In this document: one piece after another, positions 52,108 through 59,945 of the stretch | How the letters are laid out: each line of letters starts with the position of its first letter | Numbering within the stretch: position 1 is the first letter of the stretch | Assembly (NCBI RefSeq): GCF_010634855.1 | Contig: NZ_MWLQ01000002.1 | Location: forward strand, 1-64,000 | Direction of reading: 5' to 3' | From: Microbacterium sp. B35-30 | Lineage (GTDB): Bacteria; Actinomycetota; Actinomycetes; Actinomycetales; Microbacteriaceae | DNA: 64,000 nt | The notes under the pieces: generated by a model | Seen by the model: the letters and a program-made list of their open reading frames with translations, nothing else | What the model was told of the DNA's origin: nothing | Databases searched by the model: none | Program-made: the position numbers and the translations under genes

Positions 52108-52899
52108 CTACTCCCGGTAGTGGGGCAGGATGACGCCGCCGCTGACGTAGGTCAGGGCTGCCGACACGTCGTAGGCGTGGACCGCCGAGACCTGCGGTGC
52201 GAGCGCGCTCGAGAGCCTCTCGACGTCTCGGCTCGCGAAGAACGCCGCGCGGCCGGCCACATCGTCGAAGCCGAGCATGACGGAGGCGTGGAAGCGCTGA
52301 TCGGCGGGGTTGTCGTGGGCGACGTCCGGCGTGTCCCAGAGCTTCTCGTTCCAGGGGAGGAACGTCTGGGTCCGCAGCTCTCTGAGGGCGCCGGTGCCGG
52401 CGAGCGCGGGTGCGAGTTTTCGGCTGACGAACTTCCGGAAGGCGCGTCCGCCGACGTCCGGCCGCCTCCGCAGGTAGACGAGGGCCCGCGCACCCGGTCT
52501 CCGGCCGGGCTCCGCCACGCGATACCACCGGGTGGAGTACGGCGGCCCCGCATACAGGAGCGTGCGCCGGAAGACGTTGATCTCGTCCTTGAACGCCAGC
52601 CTGGTCTGCGCGCGACCTCGCAGCGGTGAGACGATCGACCGGAACGTGACCTCGGCCACGCCGTCGATCCTGCGGTCGGCGGGAATCGCCGTCTCGATGC
52701 CGCGGGTGGACGGCCACAGACCGGGATTGTGCTCGGCGAGGTGGATCTGGCGGTACTCGTCCAGTCCGGGGGTCGCCGAGATGATGCCCGAGTGGGGGCC
52801 CTTCCAGTGATCCATGCCGGTCTGGCGGGGTTGGTCCGTGCGGACCCACAGCAGGATCGATGACGTGAGGGGCTTCCTCTTGTAGGGGGCGACGCTCAT
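52108..52899 (-). CDS. EthD-like dimeric alpha/beta-barrel protein
   Basis: The 263-residue protein has two similar halves, each with a WKGPHSGIIS- or WNEKLWDTPD-type segment, fitting a duplicated ferredoxin-like fold of the EthD/dimeric alpha-beta-barrel group. Close homologues are sometimes labelled strictosidine synthase, which the sequence does not support. It lies 32 bases after the alpha/beta hydrolase gene and is probably cotranscribed. Function is unknown. ATG 52899 follows a GAGAGGAATGAG ribosome site. Confidence 0.6.
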   Translation of the reverse strand: MSVAPYKRKPLTSSILLWVRTDQPRQTGMDHWKGPHSGIISATPGLDEYRQIHLAEHNPGLWPSTRGIETAIPADRRIDGVAEVTFRSIVSPLRGRAQTRLAFKDEINVFRRTLLYAGPPYSTRWYRVAEPGRRPGARALVYLRRRPDVGGRAFRKFVSRKLAPALAGTGALRELRTQTFLPWNEKLWDTPDVAHDNPADQRFHASVMLGFDDVAGRAAFFASRDVERLSSALAPQVSAVHAYDVSAALTYVSGGVILPHYRE

Positions 52900-52931
52900 G
52901 TGCTCATTCCTCTCGATGAATCGGGGTGCCG

Positions 52932-53789
52932 TCAGCGGGCGAGGAAGCTGACCGCGACGGGCGCGAACTGCTCGTGGAACTGGAAGATCCCGCCGTGACC
53001 GGAGTCGCGGTAGATGACGAGCTCGGATCCCCGGATGCGGCGGTGCAGGTCTTCCGAGAGCACGGAGGGCACCATCCGGTCGTTGTCGCCGTTGGCGATC
53101 AGGGCGGGCTGGGTGATCTTCGAGAGGTCGGCCGGCGCGGAGCGCCCCCACTTCTTGATCGCCTTGAGCTGCGTCCGGAACGCCTTCGTCGTGATGGGGG
53201 CATCGCGATCGACGGTGCGCTCCTGGAGGCGCCTCACGAAGGCCTTGGCCGCGAGCTTGCCGGTCGCGTTGCGGTTGAAGAAGAGGAACTCCTTCGGGTC
53301 CGACCGCGTCAGCGTGGCGCGCAGGATGTCGTAGTACGTGGTGCCGGCGACCTTGTCGATGTCCTTGCCGCCGGCGGGGCCGGTGCCGGTGAGGACGAGC
53401 TTGCGCACGAGCTCGGGATGCTTGACCACGAGCGCCTGGGCGACCATGCCGCCGAGCGAGAAGGCGAACACGTCGATCGTGTCGAATGCGAGCCCTCGGA
53501 TGAAGGCGTAGGCGTCGTCTGCCATCGCCTCGACGCTGTCCGGCACCTCGCCGGTGGAGGCGCCGACGCCACGGTTGTCGAACGTGATGACGTGGCGGTC
53601 CTTCGCGATCGGATCCACGATGCGCGGATCCCAGTTGTCGAGAGTTGCGGCCAGATGGACGAAGAAGACGACGGGGACGCCCCCCTTCGGTCCCAGCTCG
53701 CGATAGGCGAACGTGACCCCGCCGGTGGAAAGGGTGCGGGTCGGTGCCTGCGCATACGACGTGATCGGGTCGCTGCTCGTGGTGCTCAT
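52932..53789 (-). CDS. Alpha/beta hydrolase (haloperoxidase/esterase-like)
   Basis: The 285-residue protein has the alpha/beta hydrolase fold with nucleophile S111 in FAFSLGGM, an oxyanion region FFVHLAATLDNWD, FDNRGVGAST, acid in NGDNDRMVP and base in DSGHGGIFQ. The nucleophile elbow starts with Ala-Phe instead of the usual Gly-x. ATG 53789 follows AAGGAGAACCTC. The promoter upstream carries tandem operators, and a TetR gene closes the cluster, so the expression is probably substrate-inducible. Confidence 0.84.
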   Translation of the reverse strand: MSTTSSDPITSYAQAPTRTLSTGGVTFAYRELGPKGGVPVVFFVHLAATLDNWDPRIVDPIAKDRHVITFDNRGVGASTGEVPDSVEAMADDAYAFIRGLAFDTIDVFAFSLGGMVAQALVVKHPELVRKLVLTGTGPAGGKDIDKVAGTTYYDILRATLTRSDPKEFLFFNRNATGKLAAKAFVRRLQERTVDRDAPITTKAFRTQLKAIKKWGRSAPADLSKITQPALIANGDNDRMVPSVLSEDLHRRIRGSELVIYRDSGHGGIFQFHEQFAPVAVSFLAR

Positions 53790-53842
53790 GAGGTTCTCCT
53801 TGCTGTTCGTGGAAGGTCGGATGCGAGGATCGGATCCAATGC

Positions 53843-53883
53843 TGAGTACGCTCAAGTATGAGTGTCCTCAGTAATAATGTCAA
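53843..53883 (-). promoter_or_regulatory. Hydrolase promoter with two tandem TGAG-N4-CTCA operators
   Basis: Reading on the minus strand, TTGACA (53878-53883), a 17-base spacer and CATACT (53855-53860) form a good promoter. TGAG-N4-CTCA occurs at 53859-53870, in the spacer, and again at 53843-53854, just downstream of the -10, separated by AGTA, a 16-base period. Confidence 0.7.
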
Positions 53884-53967
53884 TACCCAGCCCGATGCGC
53901 CGATGGACGGAGGCAGGGCGCCGCCGTCCGCGACCGTCGGTCTTCTCGCGCCGCCTAGGGTTGACAG

Positions 53968-55224
53968 GTGAGCTCCCCCTCGTCCCGACCCCTCTGGCGT
54001 GGTCGAGCGCTCGCCCTCGTGGGCATCGTGCTGTTCGCCTTCTCGCTGCGTTCCGCGGTCGCCTCGCTGTCACCGCTGTACGACCACATCGCCGCCGACT
54101 TCGACGTGCCGGCGGCGGTCATCGGGCTGATCGGCACCGCGCCGCCGGTCTGCTACGCCGTGTTCGGCCTGCTCACGCCGGCCCTCGAGCGGCGGTTCGG
54201 GCTCGAGCGCCTGGCAGTCGTCGCGATGGTCGTCGTCGCGATCGGGTTGATCGTCCGCAGCCTGGCGCCGGGCTCGGGACTGCTGCTGGCGGGCACGGCA
54301 CTGATCTTCGCCGCAGTCGGCGTGGGCAACATCCTGCTGCCGCCGCTCGTGAAGCGGTACTTCGCCGATCGCGTCGGGCTCATGACCACCGTCTTCTCCA
54401 CGACGATGGCGCTCGCGACGTTCGTCCCGCCCCTCGTGGCGGTGCCGGTGGCGGATGCCTCGGACTGGCACGTGTCGCTGGGGCTCTGGGCCGTCTTCGC
54501 CCTGGTCGCGAGCGTCCCGTGGATCGGCCTCGCGGTGCGCCATGCCGCGGCCGAGAAGAGCCGTGCCGAAGCGGCGGCCGCGGACGATGACGACATCGAG
54601 CAGCCGAGCCCGCGCGCCTTCGGCCGCATGTGGCGGCTGCCTGTTGCGTGGGCGCTGCTCGTCGGGTTCGCCGTGTCGAGCAGCCTCGCCTACACCGCGT
54701 TCGCATGGCTGCCGACGATCCTCGTCGACATCGCGGGCGTCACCCCCGTCGTGGCAGGCGTGCTGCTGGCGCTGTTCGGGTTCATGGGTCTGCCGGCATC
54801 GCTGGCGGTGCCCCTGCTGGTCACCCGGGGCAACGCGACCCGCGCGCTGTTCGGTGTCGCCGTCGGCACGGGCTTCGCGGGCATCGCAGGGCTGCTCTTC
54901 GTCCCCACCGTGGCGCCGTGGCTCTGGGTCGCGCTCCTCGGGCTCGCACCGTTGCTCTTCCCGATGATCCTCGTGCTCCTCGGCCTGCGCACCCGCACGC
55001 ACGAGGGCGCAGTGGCGCTGAGCGGGTTCGTGCAGAGTGGCGGCTACGCGATCGCCGCCGTCTTCCCCGTCGGCATCGGGCTCCTCCACGACGCGACGGA
55101 CTCCTGGACCGGCCCGCTCATCGTCCTCGCCGTCGTCGTGGCGGCCGCCATCCCTGCCGGCGTCGTCGCCGCGCAGCCGCACACCGTCGAGGACGACTGG
55201 GAACGTCGCCACGGCGCCTGGTGA
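53968..55224 (+). CDS. MFS transporter, CynX/NimT-like
   Basis: The 418-residue protein has about 12 helices with the family start GRALALVGIVLFAFSLRSAVASLSPL and the phrases GVGNILLPPLVKRYF and SGGYAIAAVFPVGIGLLHD. CynX-type members export cyanate, nitroimidazole or similar small compounds, and the substrate is open. GTG 53968 is six bases after TAGGGT, indicating a leaderless mRNA. A charged loop (AEKSRAEAAAADDDDIEQ) splits the two halves. Confidence 0.84.
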   Translation: MSSPSSRPLWRGRALALVGIVLFAFSLRSAVASLSPLYDHIAADFDVPAAVIGLIGTAPPVCYAVFGLLTPALERRFGLERLAVVAMVVVAIGLIVRSLAPGSGLLLAGTALIFAAVGVGNILLPPLVKRYFADRVGLMTTVFSTTMALATFVPPLVAVPVADASDWHVSLGLWAVFALVASVPWIGLAVRHAAAEKSRAEAAAADDDDIEQPSPRAFGRMWRLPVAWALLVGFAVSSSLAYTAFAWLPTILVDIAGVTPVVAGVLLALFGFMGLPASLAVPLLVTRGNATRALFGVAVGTGFAGIAGLLFVPTVAPWLWVALLGLAPLLFPMILVLLGLRTRTHEGAVALSGFVQSGGYAIAAVFPVGIGLLHDATDSWTGPLIVLAVVVAAAIPAGVVAAQPHTVEDDWERRHGAW

Positions 55225-55247
55225 GGCATCCGAAGTTCTCAGGCCCT

Positions 55248-55269
55248 TCGCGATATATCGTGTTAGGTT
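55248..55269 (+). promoter_or_regulatory. CGATATATCG operator joined to the -10 box of the PGPGW gene
   Basis: TCGCGATATATCGTGTTA (55248-55265) is identical over 18 bases to the reverse complement of 58477-58494 in the DUF4097-PadR promoter. The TAGGTT -10 box (55264-55269) overlaps its end. It implies common control by the PadR protein encoded at 56855. Confidence 0.8.
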
Positions 55270-55276
55270 CGCCGAC

Positions 55277-55663
55277 GTGACCAACGACGAGACCCCGGGA
55301 CCCCTCGAGACCCCTGCAACTCTCGAGACTCGCGTGCGCACCGAGATCGCCGCTGCCGAGGCGCCCGACCGTCCGATCCGGCGGATGCTGCGCCGCGCGC
55401 GCCGCTGGATCGACGGGCATCCGCGGCTCAACCGCGCCTACCGGTTCGGGGTCGGCGCGGTCGGCGGCATCCTCGCGGTGGGCGGGCTGCTGCTCGTGCC
55501 ACTGCCGGGACCGGGATGGCTCGTGGTGTTCCTCGGACTCGCCGTGCTCGGCACGGAATTCCACTGGGCGCGACGAACGGCCGCGGCGCTCAAGCGCCTG
55601 CTCGACCGATTCTGGGCGTGGTGGCGAGCGCGACGCGCGGCCCGCGCGGGCGACACGGCCTAG
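55277..55663 (+). CDS. TIGR02611-type small membrane protein (PGPGW)
   Basis: The 128-residue protein has two closely spaced hydrophobic segments around VPLPGPGWLVVFLGLAVLG, the PGPGW signature of a conserved actinobacterial family without known function. The N-terminal 45 residues are charged. GTG 55277 lies seven bases after TAGGTT, suggesting a leaderless mRNA. The promoter has the same operator as the DUF4097-PadR operon. Confidence 0.78.
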   Translation: MTNDETPGPLETPATLETRVRTEIAAAEAPDRPIRRMLRRARRWIDGHPRLNRAYRFGVGAVGGILAVGGLLLVPLPGPGWLVVFLGLAVLGTEFHWARRTAAALKRLLDRFWAWWRARRAARAGDTA

Positions 55664-55799
55664 CTGTACCGGGTACACCTAGCGGCACGCAGACCAGCTC
55701 CACCGCGCGGGCCGAACGCGGGTGCCGCGCTGCGGGCGCACGCCACTCACCCTGCACCCGCGCGCGAACACGGGGTGAGGGTGAGAGCGACGGAGGAGT

Positions 55800-55994
55800 T
55801 TAAGCCTGCGACGACGAGACGGGCGAGGTCTCGTCCTCGTCTTCGTCGTTGTACTGGTCGGCCCACTTGTCGACGAACTCGTCGTCGTGGTGACCGAGCT
55901 CGCGCTCGAGTGCCGAGTAGTTCACGTTGTACGTGTCGTACTTCAGCTCACGGGCGATCTTGGTGTGCTTCGCCTTCTGACGGCCACGCCCCAT
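55800..55994 (-). CDS. DUF3073 family protein
   Basis: The 64-residue protein begins MGRGRQKAKHTKIARELKY, as DUF3073 proteins do, and continues with a highly acidic C-terminal half (DDEFVDKWADQYNDEDEDE). The family is actinobacterial and near-universal there; its role is unknown. The basic start and acidic end suggest a nucleic acid or ribosome contact, which is only a guess. Confidence 0.85.
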   Translation of the reverse strand: MGRGRQKAKHTKIARELKYDTYNVNYSALERELGHHDDEFVDKWADQYNDEDEDETSPVSSSQA

Positions 55995-56162
55995 GCGAGA
56001 CCCCCTCATTTAAGGTCGCGGGCTATTCTGCGGGCTCTGGGCCTCGCAAACCCGGGCATTCACGAATCCGGCTTCGAACCGGTAAGAGTAGCATTCAGGA
56101 TAACACGGAGCCCCGGTAGCCCGGCCGCTGCGGCCCCAGGGGCATAGGAGGAGTGCGGACAT

Positions 56163-56702
56163 ATGACCGATGAGGCATCCGAGCCCCAGGGCGAGGCGAC
56201 GAGCGACGAGAGCCTCCATGGGGCGGTGGTCGCGGGAGTGATCCCCGACCAGTCGCCGCGGGTCCTCAAGGAGGCTGCCCGCTACGCGAAGCTGTTCCAG
56301 GTGCCGCTGGTCGTGGTCCACGTCGACGTGACCCGCTTCGTCACCTACGAGGACCCCGACGGGTACGTCCACTCGGCGCCCATCGACATCAACATCGCTG
56401 CCGGCGAGGGTGAGCTGGCGAAGGTGCAGGATGCCGCGGCATCCGTTCTCGGCGATGCCTGGCCGCACTGGACGGTGCGCCAGCTGGTCGGCGACCCGGC
56501 GATGGCGATCAAGCACTTCGCCGATCAGGTCGACGCTCGGCTGATCGTCGTCGGCACCCGCAAGCGCGGCTTCGGCGAGTCGGTCCGCGAGTTCTTCACC
56601 GGTGCGGTCGGCGTGCGCCTCGCGCACCGGCAGCACCGCCCGATCCTGATCGTGCCGCTCGGGGAGCCGGTGCCCGACGACGAGGAGATCTGGCCCGCCT
56701 GA
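56163..56702 (+). CDS. Universal stress protein family
   Basis: The 179-residue protein is one UspA domain with VVAGVIPDQSPRVLKEAARYAK at the first strand and VVGTRKRGFGESVREFFTGAVGVRLAHRQHRPILIVP at the end. The G-2x-G-9x-G-type loop expected for ATP binding is only partly matched (GTRKRGFGES). It is divergent from DUF3073 and ends next to the third long inverted repeat. ATG 56163 follows ATAGGAGGAG. Confidence 0.85.
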   Translation: MTDEASEPQGEATSDESLHGAVVAGVIPDQSPRVLKEAARYAKLFQVPLVVVHVDVTRFVTYEDPDGYVHSAPIDINIAAGEGELAKVQDAAASVLGDAWPHWTVRQLVGDPAMAIKHFADQVDARLIVVGTRKRGFGESVREFFTGAVGVRLAHRQHRPILIVPLGEPVPDDEEIWPA

Positions 56703-56716
56703 GCGGGGTGAGATCC

Positions 56717-56821
56717 TCGGTCGGTGAGCGAGCGAGCGAGCGCCGGCGAGCGAGACGAAACGCCCCGGACCTGCGAGAAGGTCCGAGGCGTTTCGTCTCG
56801 CTTCGCTCGCTCAACGACCGG
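56717..56821. repeat. Long inverted repeat (family A), third copy
   Basis: TCGGTCGGTGAGCGAGCG...GACGAAACG (56717-56762) pairs with CGTTTCGTCTCGC...TCAACGACCGG (56789-56821). A small inner hairpin CGGACCT/AGGTCCG extends the stem. It fills the gap between the usp gene and the convergent padR gene. Confidence 0.8.
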
Positions 56822-56854
56822 GGCAGATGCTCCGGGCCGTCGACCGGAACGGCC

Positions 56855-57463
56855 TCAGCCGCGCAGCGCGCGTGTCACCTCTCGGGCGACCTGGTCGAGC
56901 TCGCTCGCCACCTGATCCACGATCGAGGCCGCGAGGTCGCCGCCGCGCGCCACATGGACGCGGACGTCGCCGCGCAGGTTCGCGCGGAACTCGTTGACCA
57001 GAGCGTCGAGGCGCTGCATCTGCTCGCGGCTGCGCACCCGCGGGTCGTCTTCGCGCGGGCCCTGGGGCGTGGATTCGCGCTCGTCGTGAGAGGCGGCGGC
57101 CAGGTCGGCGCGCAGGCTCTTCATCGCCTCGCGAACGCTGCCGCGCACCTCGTCGGCGATGAGCCGCACCGAGTCGGCGAGTCCCGCCTCGATGCCCACG
57201 AGGTCGCCCGCGCGCGCCTGCACTTCGGCGTGGCCGGCCTCGGTGATCGCGTACACGGTCTTGCGGCCGTCGACCGACTTGGTCACGAGTCCCTCCTCTT
57301 CGAGCTTCGCCAGGCGCGGATAGATGGTGCCGGCGCTGGGGGTGTAGGTGCCCCCGGTGCGGTCCGACAGGGCCTGCATGATGTCGTAGCCATGGCGCGG
57401 ACCTTCATCGAGCAGGTTCAGCAGATACAGGCGCAGATCGCCGTGCGAGAAGACCGGGGTCAT
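56855..57463 (-). CDS. PadR-family regulator of the DUF4097 operon
   Basis: The 202-residue protein has a PadR winged helix at about residues 5-95 (LRLYLLNLLDEGPRHGYDIMQALSDRTGGTYTPSAGTIYPRLAKLEEEGLV) and a C-terminal helical part with several Arg/Asp-rich turns. Its start codon ATG 57463 shares a base with the TGA of the upstream gene; GTG 57466 is an alternative, and AGGAGAG precedes both. It is the natural ligand for the three CGATATATCG sites. Confidence 0.86.
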   Translation of the reverse strand: MTPVFSHGDLRLYLLNLLDEGPRHGYDIMQALSDRTGGTYTPSAGTIYPRLAKLEEEGLVTKSVDGRKTVYAITEAGHAEVQARAGDLVGIEAGLADSVRLIADEVRGSVREAMKSLRADLAAASHDERESTPQGPREDDPRVRSREQMQRLDALVNEFRANLRGDVRVHVARGGDLAASIVDQVASELDQVAREVTRALRG

Positions 57464-58416
57464 CACAGCTCTCCTCGGTCGAAGCCGGCCGCCGCTTCAC
57501 GGGCTGCCGAGTCATCGGTGCCGTCGTCTCCACCGGGGGCCGTCGGCGTGGATGCAGCGGGCGTTTCGGACGCCGGGGATGCGGCATCCGCAGCCGGGGT
57601 GGCCGCGCGTCGCAGCACCGTGATGTCGCCCGAGACGCTGTGGGCGCGCACATCGGCGAAGCTGCCGCTGAGCTCGCCGACCGAGCCGGCGAAGTTGGTT
57701 GTCGGGCCCGTGCCGTTGCCCGAGCGGACGACGCCGTCGACCTGTACGCGGCCACTAACGCTGCGGACGACGTAGTTGGCCGGGTAGCCCTCGTCGAGGC
57801 GCACCGTAGAGCTGCCGCTCACGGTGTTGAGGCCGACCGACAGGATGTCGCCGGTCGAGTCGACGAGGACCGCGCCCGAGACAGTGTCGATGGTGGCCTT
57901 GCGCAGCGTGCCGGTCGCAGCGACGTCGCCCGAGACGCTGTTGGCGTTGAGCGCGCCGACGAGCTCGCGCACCTGCACGTCGCCCGACACGGCGTTGACC
58001 GAGAGGTCGCCGCTGAGGCCGTCGACGATGATGTCGCCCGAGACGGTGTTGAGGGATGCGTCGCCGCGCAGGCCCGAGACGAGGGCACTCGCACTGACGA
58101 CCCCGAGGGTGAGGGCGACCTCGCGGGGGACTGCGACGCTGATCTCGGCCTTCGGGCCGCCGGCGCCGAAGTTGCGGAACACCTCGAGGAAGTTGTCCCA
58201 GCGCAGCTGCGGGTGGTCGATCTCGACGTGGTCGTCCGCGACCTCGATGCGGAGGTCCTTGACGGTGACGTCGTGAACTTCGATGCGGATGCCGGGCTCG
58301 TCGTGGGCGATCACGTCGATCTGCCCGCCGACGAGTCCGATCTTGAGCGTGCGCACGGTCTCGATGTCGATGACGCGCGTCTCGCCCGGGTGGATGATCC
58401 ACTTCTCCAGGGTCAT
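57463..58416 (-). CDS. DUF4097 family beta-repeat protein
   Basis: The 317-residue protein has a short N-terminal domain and then a run of beta-helix repeats, visible as recurring VSGD units (NTVSGDIIVDG, NAVSGDVQVRE, NSVSGDVAATG, HSVSGDITVLR). This is the DUF4097/adhesin-like beta-helix seen with PadR and PspC genes in envelope-stress operons. No signal peptide is present. A 50-residue Ala/Pro/Thr-rich tail ends the chain. AGGAGAAACAGTC precedes ATG 58416. Confidence 0.82.
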   Translation of the reverse strand: MTLEKWIIHPGETRVIDIETVRTLKIGLVGGQIDVIAHDEPGIRIEVHDVTVKDLRIEVADDHVEIDHPQLRWDNFLEVFRNFGAGGPKAEISVAVPREVALTLGVVSASALVSGLRGDASLNTVSGDIIVDGLSGDLSVNAVSGDVQVRELVGALNANSVSGDVAATGTLRKATIDTVSGAVLVDSTGDILSVGLNTVSGSSTVRLDEGYPANYVVRSVSGRVQVDGVVRSGNGTGPTTNFAGSVGELSGSFADVRAHSVSGDITVLRRAATPAADAASPASETPAASTPTAPGGDDGTDDSAAREAAAGFDRGEL

Positions 58417-58453
58417 GACTGTTTCTCCTGCGTATCTCGGGGGTTCAATATCG

Positions 58454-58503
58454 CGATATATCGCGTGAGGCCAGGGTAACACGATATATCGCGAGTCTGT
58501 CAA
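58454..58503 (-). promoter_or_regulatory. DUF4097-PadR operon promoter with two CGATATATCG operators
   Basis: On the minus strand TTGACA (58498-58503), a 19-base spacer and TACCCT (58473-58478) form the promoter. CGATATATCG at 58482-58491 fills the spacer and another copy at 58454-58463 lies past the start point. The upstream site with flanks is identical to the site before the PGPGW gene. Confidence 0.82.
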
Positions 58504-58535
58504 GGCCGGGTTTCGAATCTCCAGGTTCTTCCGGG

Positions 58536-58599
58536 TTGGGGCGCACCGCGGACACTGGGGCGCACGCCGGGCGCTCCAAGTGCACGCGACGCGCCCCAA
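58536..58599. repeat. Imperfect inverted repeat between divergent promoters
   Basis: TTGGGGCGC (58536-58544) and GCGCCCCAA (58591-58599) are inverted arms 46 bases apart, with another GGGGCGCAC in between. They lie between the DUF4097 and MerR promoters and may be a dispersed repeat. Confidence 0.4.
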
Positions 58600-58625
58600 A
58601 CCCCGCAGCAAGCGGATGTCCGGGC

Positions 58626-58656
58626 TTGACCTTGACGCAGCGTCAAGCTTTAACGT
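58626..58656 (+). promoter_or_regulatory. MerR-type promoter with 19-base spacer and palindromic operator
   Basis: TTGACC (58626-58631) and TAACGT (58651-58656) are 19 bases apart, the overlong spacer typical of MerR activators. CTTGACGCAGCGTCAAG (58631-58647) is a perfect palindrome, with odd centre, exactly in the spacer. This indicates autoregulation by the TipA-like protein. Confidence 0.85.
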
Positions 58657-58683
58657 GGTCGACGAACCAAGAGGGGAGGCGAC

Positions 58684-59487
58684 ATGGACCAGGACGAATG
58701 GTCGATCCAGCAGATCGCGAAGCTGGCGGGCACCACCAGCCGCACGCTGCGTCACTACGACGACATCGGGCTGCTTCCGCCGTCGAGCATCGGCCACAAC
58801 GGCTACCGGTACTACGACCGGGCGGCGCTCGTGCGCCTGCAGCGCATCCTGCTGCTGCGCGAGCTCGGGCTGGGCCTGCCGCAGATCGCCGATGTGCTCG
58901 AGCGGGAGACCGGCGAGGAGTCGGCTCTCGAGGCCCACCTGGCGTGGCTCCGTCAAGAGCAGGACCGGCTGGCGCGACAGATCGCGTCGGTGCAGCACAC
59001 CATCGACGCAATGAGAGGAGGTGAAGGAATGATGGCAGAGAACATGTTCGACGGCTTCGACCACACGCAGTACAAGGACGAGGTCGAAGAGCGCTGGGGA
59101 AAGAAGGCGTACGCCGACAGCGACCGCTGGTGGCGCTCGATGAGCGCCGACGAGAAGGCCGCATGGCAGCAGCGGGTCTCAGACCTCGGTCGCGATTGGA
59201 TCGCGGCCGCGGAGGCCGGGATCGCACCCGACAGCGACGAGGCTCAGGCGCTCGCGAAGCGCCACGTCGAGTGGCTGACCGGCGTGCCGGGCACGCCCGC
59301 GTCCGCCCCGGGCGGCGACGTGAAGGGCTACGTGCTCGGTCTCGGCGAGATGTACGTGGCCGATCCGCGCTTCGGCGCCCAGTACAGTTCGGAAGCGCTT
59401 CGCGCCCGGGCGACGACCGACGGCGGCACCCGCGGTGCAGAGTTCGTGCGCGACGCGCTCCGCGTCTACGCGGAAGCGCACCTGTAG
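58684..59487 (+). CDS. TipA-like MerR-family activator with TipAS effector domain
   Basis: The 267-residue protein has a MerR winged helix at about residues 5-75 (WSIQQIAKLAGTTSRTLRHYDDIGLLPPS, GYRYYDRAALVRLQRI), a coiled-coil linker and a C-terminal TipAS-type domain at about 116-267 (HTQYKDEVEERWG, then RWWRSMSADEKAAW). TipA proteins bind thiopeptide-type or other amphipathic drugs and activate their own gene. GGGGAGGCGAC precedes ATG 58684. The start of the TipAS part has its own strong ribosome site, see the separate entry. Confidence 0.88.
   Translation: MDQDEWSIQQIAKLAGTTSRTLRHYDDIGLLPPSSIGHNGYRYYDRAALVRLQRILLLRELGLGLPQIADVLERETGEESALEAHLAWLRQEQDRLARQIASVQHTIDAMRGGEGMMAENMFDGFDHTQYKDEVEERWGKKAYADSDRWWRSMSADEKAAWQQRVSDLGRDWIAAAEAGIAPDSDEAQALAKRHVEWLTGVPGTPASAPGGDVKGYVLGLGEMYVADPRFGAQYSSEALRARATTDGGTRGAEFVRDALRVYAEAHL
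59016..59031 (+). promoter_or_regulatory. Internal ribosome site and start codon inside the TipA-like gene
   Basis: AGGAGG (59016-59021) lies seven bases before in-frame ATG 59029 (codon 116, followed by a second ATG). Translation from here would make a 152-residue protein with only the effector domain, as known for TipAS in Streptomyces lividans. Confidence 0.75.
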
Positions 59488-59512
59488 GCGCGAGGGCACC
59501 TGCCGGACAGAC

Positions 59513-59544
59513 GGATGCCGCGGCCCACTCCGGCCGCGGCATCC
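59513..59544. terminator. Two-way hairpin of 13 base pairs
   Basis: GGATGCCGCGGCC (59513-59525) pairs with GGCCGCGGCATCC (59532-59544) around six bases, in the gap between the TipA-like gene and a convergent small gene. The arms are made of the GGATGCC word common in this window. Confidence 0.75.
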
Positions 59545-59569
59545 GCTGTCTTCACGACTGTGGTGCAGA

Positions 59570-59734
59570 TCAGGTGTTTCGGTTCCCGCTGATCACTCTG
59601 AACAGGAATGCGATCAGCGCGATGACTCCGATGATGATGGCCACCCACAGCAGCCAGCTCAGTGCGGAGTTGAGGCCGCCGACGATCGCGAGCACGATCG
59701 CGACGACGATGATGATGATCAGGGCGAGGTTCAT
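59570..59734 (-). CDS. Small two-helix membrane protein
   Basis: This 54-residue protein (MNLALIIIIVVAIVLAIVGG at the start) is two membrane helices with a short LNSALSW turn and a basic end FRVISGNRNT. It resembles the product of 38633-38791. An AGGAGAACGTCCC ribosome site precedes the ATG, which supports real translation. Function is unknown. Confidence 0.68.
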   Translation of the reverse strand: MNLALIIIIVVAIVLAIVGGLNSALSWLLWVAIIIGVIALIAFLFRVISGNRNT

Positions 59735-59945
59735 GGGACGTTCTCCTTCTGCGTTGTCGATGCAGGGAATGCACCGCATGCCTCGTGGGCATGAATCGAC
59801 AGTGGCACCCCGGCGACGCGGCCCGTAGGGGCTTGACGGCGCTGGTTTTCCGGTGATAAGTCGGCCGGCCGACCGGTGATACGGCCGGCGGGCGGCGATG
59901 TCAAGCCCCGTGAGCGCATCCTCGCGCATCCGTATTTTCGCGGGT

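Noticed and set aside
52108..52899. Strictosidine synthase label for the EthD-like protein
   Set aside because: No beta-propeller repeats; the length and duplicated segments fit a dimeric alpha/beta barrel.
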